Of a stretch of DNA of 64,000 nucleotides, positions 1 through 10,641 are shown in pieces. Made by a program: the position numbers and the translations under genes. The notes beneath the pieces were generated by a model. The model made no database searches. It was not told where the DNA came from and worked only from the letters and a program-made list of their open reading frames with translations. The stretch is from Capitella teleta (lineage: Eukaryota; Annelida; Polychaeta; Capitellidae): positions 472,574 to 536,573 of the forward strand of contig KB295623.1 in the NCBI GenBank assembly GCA_000328365.1. Direction: 5' to 3'. Within the stretch, counting starts at the first letter, position 1; every line of letters begins with the position of its first letter.

Positions 1-324
1 CACAAAGTGCACGTTACTGTCGTTCCGTCTTGGGCTTATAATCTGCGACTGTGAAGTTGGGGAAAATAATAGCCTGCGCTGATAAGGAATCCGCCTCTGT
101 GAAATCGACAGGCAAGCGAGCTGTCTGCATGTGCGATGCCTCTTGAAACTCATTCTGAACGTTTTGATAAAAGAAATGTACAAGCAGCAAGAAGGATGAC
201 AGCAGTAGGTCAAGGTCACTTGTCTTTAACTGCTGCAGCAGGTAGACCGTGGCTTTTGCGCTCACAGCGTGTGCCAGGCGCTGGGCCATTACGCTGCAAG
301 TGCATGCTCCCGTGTTTGGGCATA

Positions 325-406
325 AATATCCGTATCCGTCGGATATTAGTAACACGGATATCCGTTATCCGAGTATCCGTGTTAAAGCAATATCCGCCCA
401 GCCCTA
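325..406 (-). mobile_element. Possible hAT-type transposon end (GGATA-rich terminal region)
   Basis: Read on the minus strand, the segment begins TAGGGCTGGGCGGATA and continues with several GGATA/TATCC direct and inverted copies. GGGCTGGGC followed by short inverted words resembles ends of non-autonomous hAT elements. The partner terminus and an 8-bp target duplication were not found, so this may be a fragment or chance. Confidence 0.25.
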
Positions 407-871
407 ATTTTAACAAGCGATTTTCTAGGACACCTACCATGTTTCTCTTCCTGAAACAGTAAAAAGGTCAGCCAGAGTGCACCACGCATGCGCTTTCGTT
501 TCGTAAACAACAGAGATGTCCTTTTATGGCGAAGATGATCTGCTCTGATTGGCTGAAATCGATAGATTCACGAGGGGAACAGGACCAATCAGCCATCAGC
601 CAAACCAAGCCATCAGCTGACGTTTGCCTCCTATACTTCGCAATGGAAGCCATTCTCCCATAGGCGCAATGCTAACCCCGATATTCGGAATGCATTATTT
701 CCTTACGCTTGCATCCAGGCATGGTGTTTTTGGCACGGAATGCTATCAATTGGTGCTATGAGTCAATAGAACATCACTTAAAATTTAGTTCCCCATCCCT
801 TTAAGCGCGCGAAGTTGAAAGCGCGCGGTTTCCAGGCGCTCGTCACGCGAGCGATATGTTAGGGCCGAGGA

Positions 872-935
872 GAGCGATCGACAGCTTGCCTCAAAATGAT
901 TTCAGGCAAGCGAAGGCGAGCACGAACGATCGCTC
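872..935. repeat. Imperfect GC-rich hairpin
   Basis: Two nested inverted arms are visible. The outer arm is GAGCGATCG (872-880) against CGATCGCTC (927-935). The inner arm is CTTGCCT (885-891) against AGGCAAG (904-910). The arms are offset by a one-sided bulge of about 16 bases. Function unknown; it may be a remnant of an inverted-repeat element. Confidence 0.4.
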
Positions 936-2183
936 GCCTCAGATTTCAAGGTCTGCATATCGATGATCCAGGGTTAGGGATTGAGCCGTGTAGCGGCGAG
1001 GTGTCTTTGGAAATGGTGATCGGCTATCACTATTCCCATGCTGGTCAACAGCATGAATGAAATCAACAATTCCAATAGTAACTTAAATAATCATTTGTGT
1101 AATAACCGCAATAACCATTGGCGCAAAAACATGATTGACAACGTGTAAGGATACAATGATGAAGCGAAATAAAGTAAAACGGTTTTCACGTGACACACCA
1201 AAGCTACGTGTTTCAGGAATTCATATATTCATGAGGTCAAGAGGGCACATTTGAATATTATAATGAGCTATGCTTGAACATGGTTATAATCCACAAGCAA
1301 CACCTTCATTGCAATCAGATAGACTGTTGGTGCTTGCGAGGTGTGTGGTTTGAGATCGAATCATGTCTCATACCAGGTAAAGTTAATCTTCACTAATAAT
1401 TGCATGTTTCCTTTCTTCTCACACGAAACATACCAGGAGAGAGATGCGGGAGAATAGTAGAGGAGAGGTGGCGGCATACACAAATCGCTAACTTTCTACC
1501 CAAAAAACATATCCCAATTTTGTCTCTATACCCCCAAAAATCATAGCGCCCTTTTTAATTTGCGGAATTTGGGGTCTGGGTTGATTTGACAAGTGCTCCT
1601 TCATTATATATACTCACAATTTGCAAAGAAAAAACGTCCTGCAAAGTCAGACTTATTGGATGAGAATAAGTGCCAATGCCTCCTTATCTGATTTTATGTA
1701 TTAAAACGTGTCTCTTCTCTTTGCATCTGATGATTGCCGTCTGCTTAATCAGGGTAAGTTTCTCAAACTTGCTGTCGCAGTTTCACTTTTCTTTGTTAAG
1801 TGTTTAAATTCTGCTTCATTCATGAACTACCGGAGTGAAATTAAAAAATTAATTATTCAGGTTACAGATTTTTATTTTTTTTTCATGTTTAGTAAATGAT
1901 GCAGTGCATGCATGTCTGGGGTGCTTTTCAGCCCTCATGAGTCGTGATCTGATTTTGAGGACATTCAACCTATATTGCACCATGGACTTTAAGTACTGCT
2001 TCCATTCCATGAGAGATAAGTAAAGACTATAAAACTCAAGTGTCGCACAGTGCCAGTTCATTCGGAATTCTCGCCAGAAAAAAGTAACTTACTCTAAAAC
2101 CCCTTTTATTAGACTTTGTTTGAAGACATTTCTTCTTTCTAGTCCCCTTATGTGATTCCTCTCATTTTAATGAGCAATTGCAG

Positions 2184-2478
2184 GTACACTGCTGTCGCGA
2201 CATGGCGCTGGGTCGCGAATGACGACAATTGTGGAATTTGTCGTATGCCCTTTGATGGCTGTTGTCCTGATTGCAAGGTTCCAGGCGACGACTGTCCTCT
2301 AGGTAGGTATCATTATCATTATCATTGACATATGACTCTTGCTTCATACTTTGTATTTTCAGTGTGGGGTCGCTGTTCTCACTGTTTCCACATTCACTGC
2401 ATTGTAAAATGGCTCAATTCACAACAAGTTCATCAACTGTGTCCAATGTGTCGTCAGGAATGGAAATTCAAGGAGTGA
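2184..2478 (+). CDS. ANAPC11: Anaphase-promoting complex subunit 11 (APC11), last two coding exons
   Basis: APC11 is the RING-H2 subunit of the anaphase-promoting complex. With the cullin APC2 it docks the E2 enzyme that ubiquitinates mitotic substrates. Two exons are seen: 2184-2302 and 2363-2478, split by a 60-bp GT-AG intron. Translated, they give a cysteine/histidine array with NCGICRMPF, GCCPDCKVPGDDCPL, CSHCFHIHCIVKWL and CPMCRQEWKFKE before TGA, almost colinear with human APC11 from its 'VATWLW' segment. The zinc ligands are all present. Exon 2184 begins in mid-codon (last base of a probable Trp), so a short upstream exon carrying the start and about 8 residues is missing from my model. 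I searched back to about 1600 and could not place it. The neighbour downstream is a LINE fragment, then a convergent glycosidase gene. Identity is very likely; the start is unknown. Confidence 0.93.
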
Positions 2479-2545
2479 AGAAGTAATCTCATCTTAACCA
2501 CAAACTGATTCATTGTGTTCTCTTTTGTGTGATTGATTTAGTGTG

Positions 2546-2551
2546 ATTAAA
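2546..2551 (+). terminator. Candidate polyadenylation signal for APC11
   Basis: ATTAAA lies 68 bases after the APC11 stop, the expected position for a variant poly(A) hexamer. A canonical AATAAA was not seen nearer. Confidence 0.4.
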
Positions 2552-2634
2552 ACATTTTATATTTTATTAATCTTCTTTTAATTTACTGAATAATGAATAG
2601 TCAAGCTCCGTTATTTGGTATGCAATGCTGACTG

Positions 2635-2650
2635 TCTACTACTACTACTA
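2635..2650. repeat. Trinucleotide tail (ACT/AGT)n of LINE
   Basis: About five ACT units end exactly where the minus-strand LINE reading frame meets its TAG stop (CCC TAG TAG ...). Short tandem tails in place of poly(A) are typical of RTE-clade LINEs. Confidence 0.6.
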
Positions 2651-2953
2651 GGGCGGCCTCAGCCGGGCCCTAGCACGGATCTTCCAGTCTTCCCGGTTTT
2701 TCATGCATGAAGCCAGCTCGCTAGATGTTTCTGCGTTGGCATCTCGTCTCATGACATCGACGTAGGTCATCCTCTACCTCCCACGCTGCCGGTGCCCGTG
2801 TCCTGCCTCCCAGAGTATTAGCCTGCTTGTGGCTAATTCTGGATGGCGATAGCAGTGCCCAGCGAGTTCCATCCTTCTGGCTGCTATTTTGTTGCTCGCT
2901 CTGGGAAGCTCTCCGTATAGCTCGTCGTTAGACATGTGTGTCTCCAGCTGATA
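2650..2953 (-). mobile_element. 3' end of RTE-type LINE (reverse transcriptase C-terminus)
   Basis: The minus strand encodes the usual C-terminal tail of animal RTE-like endonuclease/reverse transcriptases: NDELYGELPRASNKIAARRM, ELAGHCYRHPE, LILWEAGHGHRQRG, MTYVDVMRRDA, then a stop and the trinucleotide tail. One in-frame TAG lies between 'QRGR' and 'RMTYV', so the copy is dead. Its upstream part runs into the 50-N gap. The fragment occupies the place where the last exon of the neighbouring glycosidase should be, which makes the local assembly worth checking. Confidence 0.85.
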
Positions 2954-3003
2954 NNNNNNNNNNNNNNNNNNNNNNNNNNNNNNNNNNNNNNNNNNNNNNN
3001 NNN
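2954..3003. other. Assembly gap (50 N)
   Basis: Run of 50 N. It separates the LINE fragment from the last visible exon of the minus-strand glycosidase, so true size and content are unknown. Confidence 1.
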
Positions 3004-6000
3004 GGTCTTTTCCATCTGTCTGATGCCACCGTAGCCGAAGAACACGGCTTGCAGCATCCCCCCCATCCCGGTGATGAAATTCACAGCCCGCTGGCCATCT
3101 GGAGATCCCGGAGGCTTCTCGCTGAAGATCTGCGCAGAGTAAACGTCATCAGTGGACGCTATACTAGTTGGAGACCAACCTTGAAAGGGCCGTTGACGTT
3201 CCTGAACATTGTACTGAACATTTCGTTGGCTTTCTCCTGATTTCCCAGTTCAAGCCAACCAACGGTGTGCATGCTCCACGTTCCAGTGTCAGGTCCGTAT
3301 TTGTCTGTCAACTACAGTAGGACAAACAAATGATTAGAAGAATGCTTCAGAAGAACTTTTAAAGGTGTCAAATTTGGTTCACACCTCTTCGTAGATCACA
3401 AGGTCATTCTGCCTGACTTCCTGGCTCATGTTCATCATGAGTGGGTAGCCCAGGAGAACGACATCAGACTGTTTGATGGTGGAGTCTGCAAGAAAGGTAG
3501 TGCGTGGATTATATGCGTTTACGCGTGTGCGATTCCACTAAGTGCAATATAGGGAGGGCCTACTTCTAGTACATGCAATGCATAGAACATCAAACAGAGA
3601 AATAATACCTATAGAATGGACACAAATTTTAATACTGTCTGAAAAAAAGTGCGCATGCTCTGTAATTACATTGTATTAGTTGGCTGTTAATTTGAGATTT
3701 TCTCAATGTGTTGGTATAGTGGTTCTATCTCATTGAAATGCCTAAGCTATCTTTAGGGAAAAAAGATGCGGTCAAGTATAAACAGCGATTTCCAAGAACA
3801 GTTCATGAAAGGCGTGAGACCGACATTAAATTAATTATTTTCCAGTTGTCCTCTCTCGGCATTTTTCCTCTATGTATATCGCAAGTATTATCAGCCTTTT
3901 ACAATAGCATGTGTTATTCTAGGTCTGTGATGAGGCTTATATATTTAACTAAAGTAACCATCAAGCTTCAGATACGTCGATAAAATGTTATTAGCAATAC
4001 TCTTAGAAGTGAGATAACCCAGCACCAAAAAGATGGCTTCACATGATGGGTGCTTAATTGATATTATCAATATTTATCAGCAAATGACTCCTTGAAATTA
4101 AGATATTATTGTATTAAGGTATCTCTAAGAGCCTTGATGTATTAAGCCATCAATGTCTTCTCCTTGATTAATGTATATATATTTTTTTCTCCCTGAGACA
4201 GTGTAGATTGATATAAGTTCATGTATGAACACAGATTTTATGCTGTATAATTATATGAGGCAGGTCACAGCCACAAATACATTTAGTCGATTTTCATAAA
4301 TGCAGATCTCACTAATATGGTCGAATCCTTCAAACTGTGGATGAAATTTGTTCTCTTCGTCAAACAGAATATACAGTTGATCAGCAATATCGTTGAATTC
4401 GGCGATCTCATCCTCTTCCTCGCTATCAAACTCACTATGAACAGAAATCAAGAAATGCATGACTAATTGGTTAATCAATTAAAGGTAACTTACACTCCGA
4501 TATCCATCATGTACTGAGGTGTAGTCAATGCCAACTTCGTATTATAATTCGTAAACACAGAATTATCCACGTTGTAGTGGTTCTCATCAGGACCCATCAC
4601 ACCTAAAATATAACCATGGTTATATCCATAAAACCACGCTTCTTCTGACCATGAATTTCACAGCCCTTGTCCTCGTCAGAACAGTCTACCCTACTCTTCC
4701 AGAAGCGTGCAATATCCATGACGAGCTCCTTGATCAGATCACTCCTTGCAAAGTCCATATCATGCGTGGCGTACAAGTACTGTCTGACGGAGTAGGATAT
4801 ATCTCCGTTTACGTGCAGCTGGTACATGGCAGCCAAATCCCACGGGCAAGTTTCCCAGCCGGTGTAGGCTTGTTCCCATGGATACCTGGCCCCTTCGTAA
4901 CCCGTTTCCACAGCGTATTGTTGAGCGACATCCAAGACCCGTGTGCGGGCGCTTATCATGATGGGAGCTTTGTCAGGGTACAATTGCATTATTGGTGGCA
5001 TAATCCACGTGTCCATGTCCCAGAATACGTGGCCAGCATAATCGTTGTATGCTCCACTGACATTCTGACCTGCTATCTTTGCTCCTCGGGCCAAACCACC
5101 TGCGTCAACGAGAGATATGAACTATCAAAGTACGAATAGCGTAGGGATTTCAATGCTAGCATATCGCTAGACATGGGGTCAAATAATCGAGATGGCGCCT
5201 GCAGTCGCTTAAGCAACGCACTTCCGAAACGCCAATTGCGCGTTTCTGATTATTCAAGTAGGAATGTAGGATCCCTATATATATCGGTATGTACATGCAT
5301 AACTCAGCTGCATGCTCAGCAAAATATACGTGTATGTATACACCAGTATATATCTGTATAACTGAGTACAAGAAACTTACCAGGACTCAAACCAGCGAAG
5401 GGATTGTTGACGTAAATTGTATCTGGAGTTGAGATCATGATGTGGAAGAAGCAAGCGTTGATCGTCTGCGCCAAAGTCACGTTGTCCTCAACAACGACCT
5501 GGCCACTTTCCCATAACGACTTCCAGCTCTGAAGAGCAAGCGTGCAATTCATGAAGGACCTTTCGATTCAGAACAAGAAATTCAGATAGTGTAACTTACT
5601 TGGGCGTTCTCTTCCAGTAGGTCCTCCTGGTGTTCCACTGCTTCTTCGTATGCCGCTCTGGCCTCGTTCTCTTCAATACCAAGCGCTGTGATGAATCTCC
5701 AGGTCATGCTAAACTCCCCAGGACGTAGTTTCACTAGGTCTGGGATGTTGGTCCAGAACATGTGTACTTCAATTGTAGCTGATATGTTGTACTCTGCCTC
5801 TTTTGTACTTCCGTGAGCGTACCTTTATGTAGGAACAGTTATTAAATGTAAAAGTAAATTAAGTATTTAGTTTATTATTTAATTTGGTTATTGCCATATC
5901 TGGAAAATATCTCCTCAAAAGCAATTCCGTTTCTTTACGTCGTACGTACGTTAGACCTACAGCATTCACTATAATATTTATAGACAGATAGACAACTGAC

Positions 6001-8028
6001 ATGCTAAACTCGATTTCTATTATGTTCTGTGATATCTATGGTCCCAACCATCTCTTACGTGAATTCTTCGCCTTCCTCGGAAGTCAAGTCGACATCGGGA
6101 CTGTCAGGTCCCCAGTTGGTTTCCAAGGCAATCTCATGGAACGTGTCATTGTCGTTTTTTCTTGTTGCTGTGATTTGGTTAACCAGCAAATGAGGTCGTG
6201 ACCTGGGTGAGAATATCTCTTGTTCGACGGTGACGGCATCCGTGTCAAAATGTGCCACGAAAGACCCTGTGCAAATTAAAGGTCACTTCGAAGTATTGTC
6301 ATATCGAGAGCGTCCCAACATCCACATGAAGCTAAGTGGGACATCTCGAAGAAAATCCAACATAAAATCAATGCTTTTGAGATGTCAAAGCAATACATCA
6401 AAGTGACGTGGACACCTCAGAACGTTCTGTCCTTTCTCTGATAAACATCGATATCTGTTATTGGTTGTTTTAATTCTGTACAATATAAATTATATAATGA
6501 TCCATGGTATAGAGCATTCACCCACATTGTATATAATTATAATTGTACATTTACATAGCTATCACCATGGGCACCATGAAGGCCATCTACTCTGTGATGA
6601 AGGCTGCATGCAGGTGAGAATTGTTAAGATTGACAAAAAGGTGCAAAGAGTGCATATCAAGAAGAAACTGCTATGAGTAGTATGGGACAGGAAACTCCAC
6701 TCGAAAGTGCGCACTTCATTCGATCCATGAGTCAACTCAAATATCAAAAACAAGTAAAAACATTTGAATTATCAACGTGCTCTATCACCGCAGTACAGGT
6801 ACAAAAATGGGGAAGTGGAATTATTAATTATCAGGTTATTGAAATTCTAGATGATAATCATGAAATCGTGCAGTATTATTCTCAATTTGAAGTGCACACC
6901 AATTGCACATATTTCAATCCAGAAAAATGCCCTCAACGCTCTGTAGCAACTATTATTTTATATTTTAATGTACTGTAAATTAGGTTTTACCTCTGAACAT
7001 ATCGAGAGTGTATGTCTCTTCTAGGTTGTCCCCTGGGGGCTGCGGTTTCACAGCGACGGGCGATGGGATGCGAGCACGGTGGCTGTCGTTGCCGAATCCA
7101 TTGTAAACGTTGTTGATGAAGATGGTGTCTTCGTACACCTGCGTGGCCACGTGACCGTTCCCGACGGCTGGAATGAACCGGTTGTCACTCGGAAGCCTAC
7201 ACGGAACAAGAAACCAGAATATAAATTCTAAGTTTATAGGAGTACATCCGACAAAAGAAAATATACAAATACATTTCATTACAATTACATGTACATGATG
7301 TATGGACATGTAAATGCATAATGAGATGAATATATATAATATATATATATATATTATTATATATATAATAAATATTATATATAAGGACCGCAATTACTGT
7401 TAGGCGGACTATTTATTTTTACTCCTGAAAGCTAAAAATGTTCGGTACATCTGGAAATACAAGTAAACCATGTAACAATATGAAGTGAAAAATTCAAACA
7501 AAAATCCTGATTATTAAAGAGTTTATTGAAGTTTTCCCCATAATTTCCCGAGTGAGGTCAGAATCTTGCTTGATATTTTCTGGGGTCGCAGTTTTAGAAG
7601 AACTCTTGCAAGTAAATAATCTTTGTGGGGATGTAAATGTTTTATTTTATTACTATTTTATTTTAAATTCTTTTTCAATCCTCTTTTTATATACGTGTAT
7701 AAAAATGGCAATTATATAAAGTAACACTCTATTCAGTTCAAATTCAGATAGGCTTCATTATCATATGCTACATAAAACAATCGTTTCATTATCAATTTTT
7801 AGTTTACATGTAAAATAATTACATAAAGTCGAAATACAAGTCAGTGTATTGTGCATTGCGCACGAAATGTTTTGTGAAACGTAAATAAAACATAAATCAA
7901 TTAATAAATAAAATCCTCAAGAAGCAGACGAAGTCAAATTCGACTTACGTATTCGTCTGCAGCAGAAACCGGTCGTCGGAGAACGCCAGTCCGCTCAGGC
8001 ATAAAAACAGAATCCAAGAAAACTCCAT
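3004..8028 (-). CDS. PGGHG: Secreted GH65-family glycosidase, PGGHG/ATHL1-like (C-terminus missing in gap)
   Basis: The vertebrate relative removes glucose from glucosyl-galactosyl-hydroxylysine of collagen; acid trehalase is a distant kin. My exons (minus strand): 8028-7949, 7196-6991, 6266-6059, 5822-5600, 5528-5381, 5099-4650, 4602-4494, 4434-4313, 3485-3385, 3311-3180, 3129-3004. Phases agree at every junction and give about 635 residues before the gap (human about 737). The start MEFSWILFLCLSGLAFS is a signal peptide, so a secreted or lysosomal site is likely. Family signatures: GHVFWDMDTW, GARYPWEQAYTGWE, GVMGPDENH, KQSDVVLLGYP, TWSMHTVGW, and NFITGMGGMLQAVFFGYGG at the end. The acids in FWDxDxW, GPDE and the SE before the GMGG segment match the proposed catalytic carboxylates. 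About 100 residues of C-terminal beta domain are absent. The introns at 6267-6990 and 7197-7948 are AT-rich and hold no gene. The substrate is inferred from homology only. Confidence 0.9.
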
Positions 8029-9003
8029 TTTCCCAGCGTCCCTCAGCCGCGCCGTTCAGAGTGGAAATGCGATTATATGAAGAGATCTTGAGCCTTATCA
8101 GGCGCACCCCTCGCCTTGAAGGGTACTCCATCAGTACTCCAGCAATTAGGTGACTTGATTGGGTATCCGCACGCGATTGTGTCTAGGTATTATCAAGTGA
8201 TTGTGAGTTTTCCTCTTTCGGATATTTGGAAATCGGGGACATTCATTTCTGACCTTATCTTTCATGCCAAAGTTTACTTGATGACACTATCCCAGAAGTA
8301 CATAACCAGGAAGCAGCCACCCATTAAAAATACATACATTTATAGTTTATATGCACAATCAGTCGATATATTGGGACTTTCTTCTCATAATATCTAGGCC
8401 TATGTCACCGAGCGAATAAGATTGATTTCGGTTCTTATCGAGTCGATCGATCGAAACCGAAATCATTCCCACCGTGCATTTACCTCATATTGGAAAGGTG
8501 GTGGAGGTCGGGAGGGTTCGGTTCCCGGTGGGGCAACTTACCGGGTTCAAATTTTGCGGCCTGAAAACTCTTATGCTCTCTACTGCATGGCACAGTGACA
8601 CTGCAGGGTGTCGAAAAGTGGTACCTGATTAAATAGTTATGGGTATAATTTGTGCTCGATTAAGCAGGCTGAGCCTTCGAGGCTGCGCTCGCTTGTACGT
8701 TCCCCGGGGAGTTGAGTTTGTATTGGTTTTATAGGTCCAATAACCAGGGAAAGTGATATGGAGTCAGAGGGACTTGCCACATATAAAATCTACTTCACTT
8801 TGCTCATACGTGACTTAACCTACTTTCCCTCCTTCCATAAGATGCCCCCTTCCCATCCGCTGGGCTAAAAACTAACAACACCAATAGGCATCATCATTTT
8901 ATCCCATTGCAGATCGAGGTCGCCAGCCTGTAAGGCCTATTTTTGCTGACATAATTATATTAAATAAAGTTAGTTCTGAATAACTTCTGTGGGCCAATAC
9001 ATA
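8029..9003. other. Upstream region of the glycosidase; no gene
   Basis: No coding signal. A GATA-type site (CTTATCA, TGATAAG on the minus strand) lies near 8096-8102 and a weak TATA-like CATATAATC near 8071-8079 on the minus strand, about 45 bases before the glycosidase ATG. The 8485-8800 part looks SINE-like and is listed separately. Confidence 0.4.
8485..8800 (+). repeat. Possible tRNA-derived SINE-like segment
   Basis: GGGTTCGGTTCCCGG near 8514-8528 resembles a Pol III B box in a tRNA T-loop, and a second GGGTTCAAATT follows near 8542. The rest has no ORF. I could not find a clear A box, a tail or a second copy in the window, so the call is weak. Confidence 0.2.
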
Positions 9004-9599
9004 CAGAGTGGGCCAAAGGTAGTCTATCTACTCCATGTTAAAGAAGATTTCAATTCTTTCCAATGAGGCTACGCATTTCTGAGAAAGTGTTACAAACAGA
9101 TCGCAGTGAAATAATCACACAAGGATAAGAGAAATTAATACTTGGTATGGTTAGTCTTCCTATCATTTCTATTCCAATTTCATCAACATTTAGGCCGATT
9201 TATCTCAATATTAATAGAGTGCACCCTACATTTCGCGATATTTCCACTTTTGGCGGCAAACAGGGCCCTGGACCATGGATAAAAGCTTCATCGATCTCTT
9301 AATAAAGCAACGCTTTCGTTCTATTGCTTTGTTTGAGAGTGCTATTGTTGTGACAGTAGCACTAATGTTCATCTCCTAAAATCAAAACAAAGCAGAGGGT
9401 TTGCATTGAAGCGCCATACAAGAGATGACATTCCTTAATCCACTCGCATTTAAATGTTCCTTTCTCATTCAAAATTCACTTTTTATTTGATTTCTTTGCA
9501 TAAAAGGTAGTTATTTTTGAAATAATTGATCCATTATAGATATTTTTTTACTTTTGTTATTAACATAGGGAGTAGATAGATTACTTTTGGCCCACTCAG
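9004..9599. mobile_element. Mariner-like MITE, copy A (complete)
   Basis: The 596-bp element is flanked by TA dinucleotides (9002-9003 and 9600-9601). The left end CAGAGTGGGCCAAAGGTAGT and the right end, read in reverse, CTGAGTGGGCCAAAAGTAAT form terminal inverted repeats of about 32 bp. The TA target duplication and GGGCCAAAAGTA-type ends fit Tc1/mariner. No transposase is encoded. The centre carries ACTTTTGGCGGCAAACAGGG, shared with copies B (20031) and C (43295). It lies between the glycosidase and LRPPRC. Confidence 0.88.
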
Positions 9600-10641
9600 T
9601 ATATATGCGATAGGCTTATGTCTCACACCAAATTTGAATAATTGTATGGCAGAAAAGAAGGAGAAGAAACCCCCCCCCCCACAAAAAAAAAAAAAACAAA
9701 AAAAAAAAAAAAAACAACAACAACAACAACAACACCGTGTACACAATCAAAATAAATAATTGTGGCTAATGATTACCGATAATTCTACTCAAAAAAAAAG
9801 GTGCATGAGTTGGTCTCTATATCCCTTTCAGTTTCAATGACCTCGCAATCATTTTCTTCCGTGTCAAGAAACTTCAGGACAAATCGAGAGCTCAAGCAGC
9901 CCCCCTCTCCCAGTCAAGGACACCTGCTTGACATGTCACTCAAACGGTTGACATGATTGAGCGTACATGTAGTTATTGTTTGGTGTCATTGTCCTGCAAC
10001 AGAGCAGCCCTTACATCTGGCGTATCGCCCATCGCCGGTGAATGGTATTCATTGTGATAGGCGAGCTATATATAAGTATATGGCATACATTATACTGAGT
10101 AATTGTGGCATAAATTTTAATAATTTACACCAGGCTTAGGCGACTTGAGGTGATAATGGCTAGATAGGTCCTATAGTTGTACTTGTGCCCGCTAGACACC
10201 ACAACGATCTCTATAACACTGAGGTTGCTCAATAAAGCCCTGGATGTAGCATCGAGGCAGGTTGATTGAGAGAGGCACCGTACAATGCCTAGAAATTTAG
10301 AAATGCACTCACTGGTCATTGTATATGCTTCGTCTGAGGCTCCAGCCGCAGCAGGAATTCAAGTCAATCGAATGTTTGTTCCTTTAGTATTCCTAGCACT
10401 AGCACGCTGCACGTAGCGCTATTCTGTCCACTATTACCACATTTGCTTCAGAAGAAAGAGACAATTCCATTCAAAGTTCAACATTTCTGAATCTCCCGTC
10501 CCGTGGTATTTGCGACTGTATTAGCAAAGATACTCCATCAGGGAATAGAGTATCTTTGGTATTAGCGCGCGAAAGAGGGCGTTATGATTATTTGAGGCGT
10601 GCGATGTCAAGGTCGGCTCCGGTGTCGATTGGAGCGAAGTA
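9600..10641. other. Intergenic, upstream of LRPPRC; low-complexity tract
   Basis: A C-run, A-run and (CAA)n tract fills 9670-9735. No exon is recognisable in the remainder. An E2F-like site and a CGTTATGA octamer sit within 80 bases of the LRPPRC start. Confidence 0.5.
10567..10574 (-). promoter_or_regulatory. E2F-like site upstream of LRPPRC
   Basis: TTTCGCGC on the minus strand, 68 bases before the LRPPRC ATG, in a small GC-rich patch without a TATA box. This would suit a housekeeping mitochondrial gene. Motif match only. Confidence 0.25.

Larger units (their letters stand above)
1..2183. other. No gene recognised; unannotated leader region
   Basis: I see no convincing coding exon here. 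The stretch holds a run of GGATA/TATCC-rich sequence near 320-410, two CCAAT-type motifs on opposite strands (about 548 and 585), an imperfect GC-rich hairpin (872-935), and weak SINE-like text near 1320-1440. The missing first coding exon of APC11 should lie in or before this stretch. It would be only about 20-25 coding bases and I could not place it. Confidence 0.5.

Noticed and set aside
1320-1440. Possible tRNA-derived SINE with GATCGAATC B-box-like word
   Set aside because: No A box at proper spacing, no cloverleaf folding by eye, no second copy in the window.
9534-9746. Minus-strand frame with poly-Cys/Phe/Gly
   Set aside because: Translation of C-, A- and CAA-runs overlapping the MITE end.
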